This document shows, one piece after another, positions 7,135 to 7,542 of a stretch of DNA of 7,542 bases; position 1 is the first letter of the stretch, and each line of letters starts with the position of its first letter. Origin of the DNA: Acidimicrobiaceae bacterium (GTDB lineage: Bacteria; Actinomycetota; Acidimicrobiia; Acidimicrobiales; Ilumatobacteraceae). The stretch lies in NCBI GenBank assembly GCA_003455715.1, contig DMQJ01000337.1:1-7542 (forward strand). Reading direction: 5' to 3'. Position numbers and translations under genes: made by a program. The notes beneath the pieces were generated by a model, which saw only the letters and a program-made list of their open reading frames with translations, was not told where the DNA came from and made no database searches.

Positions 7135-7211
7135 CGAGGTGCCCTGCCACCTCGCTGTCGCCATCGCCTTCGGTTCGGGACGAAGGTCCGTGGCGATGCG
7201 ACGTGGCAGGG
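7135..7211 (+). terminator. Nested inverted repeats after the S8 gene: terminator or switch-like structure
   Basis: A first hairpin pairs CGAGGTG (7135-7141) with CACCTCG (7148-7154) around CCCTGC. A larger stem pairs CCCTGCCAC (7142-7150) with GTGGCAGGG (7203-7211), enclosing TCGC(C)ATCG (7158-7166) with CGATGCGA (7194-7201) and an inner CCTTCG (7167-7172) with CGAAGG (7181-7186). The first hairpin and the outer 9-bp stem share bases 7148-7150, so they cannot both form fully. No U-tract follows. It could end S8 transcription or act at the next promoter, whose -10-like hexamer begins at 7215. Confidence 0.45.
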
Positions 7212-7214
7212 TCG

Positions 7215-7220
7215 TAGGGT
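7215..7220 (+). promoter_or_regulatory. Possible -10 element of the FAD/NAD-binding gene
   Basis: TAGGGT matches TANNNT and ends 9 nt before the ATG at 7230, giving a leader of about 0-3 nt. The overlapping AGGG (7216-7219) could instead be a distant, weak Shine-Dalgarno sequence, so the call is ambiguous. Confidence 0.3.
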
Positions 7221-7229
7221 CGGCGACGG

Positions 7230-7542
7230 ATGTACCGCATCGTGCGCCGCGAGGCGCTCACCCCCACGACGTTCCTCTGGGACGTCGACGCTCCCGACGT
7301 CGCCGCTGCCGCGCACGCGGGGCAGTTCGTGATGGTGCGCCTCCACGACGGCGCCGAGCGCATACCGCTCACCATCGCCGACTTCGACGTCGCGGCGGGC
7401 ACGGTCACCGTCGTGGTGCAGGCACTGGGCCGTAGCACCGTGGAGATGCGCGATCGCTACCAGGAGGGCGACACGTTCGCCGACTTCGTCGGCCCGTTGG
7501 GCATGCCCACCGAGATCGAACCGGTGAGCAGATCGGAAGAGC
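7230..7542 (+). CDS. FAD/NAD-binding electron-transfer subunit, sulfide dehydrogenase / NfnA / PyrK-like (5' part)
   Basis: About 100 genuine residues are present before the sequence ends. The N-terminus MYRIVRREALTPTTFLWDVDAP and the following AGQFVMVRL form the first strands of a ferredoxin-reductase-type FAD barrel. RIPLTIAD is the FAD-binding R-x-P-(L/I)-(T/S) motif, and FVGPLGMPTEIE precedes the NAD(P)-binding domain, which lies outside the window. These motifs match the small subunit of NADH-dependent ferredoxin:NADP oxidoreductase (NfnA), archaeal sulfide dehydrogenase and, more distantly, dihydroorotate dehydrogenase electron-transfer subunits. The usual partner is a GltD-like large subunit, which would be expected next downstream but is not in the window. 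The [2Fe-2S] cysteines, normally near the C-terminus, cannot be checked. The ATG at 7230 gives the family's standard N-terminus. The last codons, reading R-S-E-E, come from adapter sequence (7530-7542) and are not native. Confidence 0.85.
   Translation, partial: MYRIVRREALTPTTFLWDVDAPDVAAAAHAGQFVMVRLHDGAERIPLTIADFDVAAGTVTVVVQALGRSTVEMRDRYQEGDTFADFVGPLGMPTEIEPVSRSEE
7530..7542 (+). other. Illumina adapter remnant at the contig end
   Basis: AGATCGGAAGAGC is identical, over 13 of 13 bases, to the start of the Illumina TruSeq read-through adapter, and it occupies exactly the last bases of the window. It is a sequencing artefact. True sequence ends at about 7529. Confidence 0.95.

Noticed and set aside
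1..7542. A defence system, mobile element, CRISPR array or RNA gene
   Set aside because: I saw no transposase, integrase, terminal inverted repeats, regularly spaced repeats, tRNA-like folds or rRNA sequence. All the coding space is explained by five ordinary-looking genes.

Overview
The window looks like the end of a contig from a high-GC Gram-positive bacterium, most likely an actinobacterium. The base composition is GC-rich throughout and codon third positions are mostly G or C. The promoters match the actinobacterial TANNNT -10 pattern with leaderless starts. There is a large secreted S8 peptidase with repeats opening on RVLDTR-like motifs, a type common in actinobacteria. Acidimicrobiia (Ilumatobacter-like) is my best guess from recalled family resemblance, and it is weakly supported. 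The last 13 bases are an exact Illumina adapter sequence, so the right edge is an assembly end and not biology.

Layout. (1) 1-1769, plus strand: the 3' end of a PilB/GspE-type assembly ATPase gene, followed after 8 bp by a complete PilC/GspF-type inner-membrane platform gene. Together they are the tail of a type IV pilus or type II secretion-like operon. (2) 1794-2948, minus strand: a secreted CapA-family (PGA_cap) metallophosphatase-like protein, convergent with pilC across a 24-bp gap that holds a GC hairpin. (3) 2949-3053: a compact divergent promoter region with two TANNNT hexamers, each exactly 6 nt before an in-frame GTG, and a dyad between them. (4) 3054-7109, plus strand: a 1351-residue secreted S8 peptidase with an N-terminal propeptide-like region, a catalytic domain split by a beta-sandwich insert, three tandem RVLDTR-type repeats and a C-terminal seven-bladed-propeller-like domain. 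(5) 7110-7229: an intergenic stretch full of nested and overlapping inverted repeats. (6) 7230 to the end, plus strand: the 5' part of a FAD/NAD-binding subunit of the sulfide dehydrogenase/NfnA/dihydroorotate dehydrogenase electron-transfer type, running into the adapter.

The pilus genes, the CapA-like protein and the S8 peptidase all concern the cell surface, but nothing shows that they act together. Only pilB and pilC look co-transcribed. The capA-like and S8 genes probably share a divergent control region. The redox gene is likely a separate unit. I found no mobile element, CRISPR array, tRNA, rRNA or defence system. The least ordinary signals are the paired leaderless promoters, the structured 7135-7211 region and the multidomain S8 protein.
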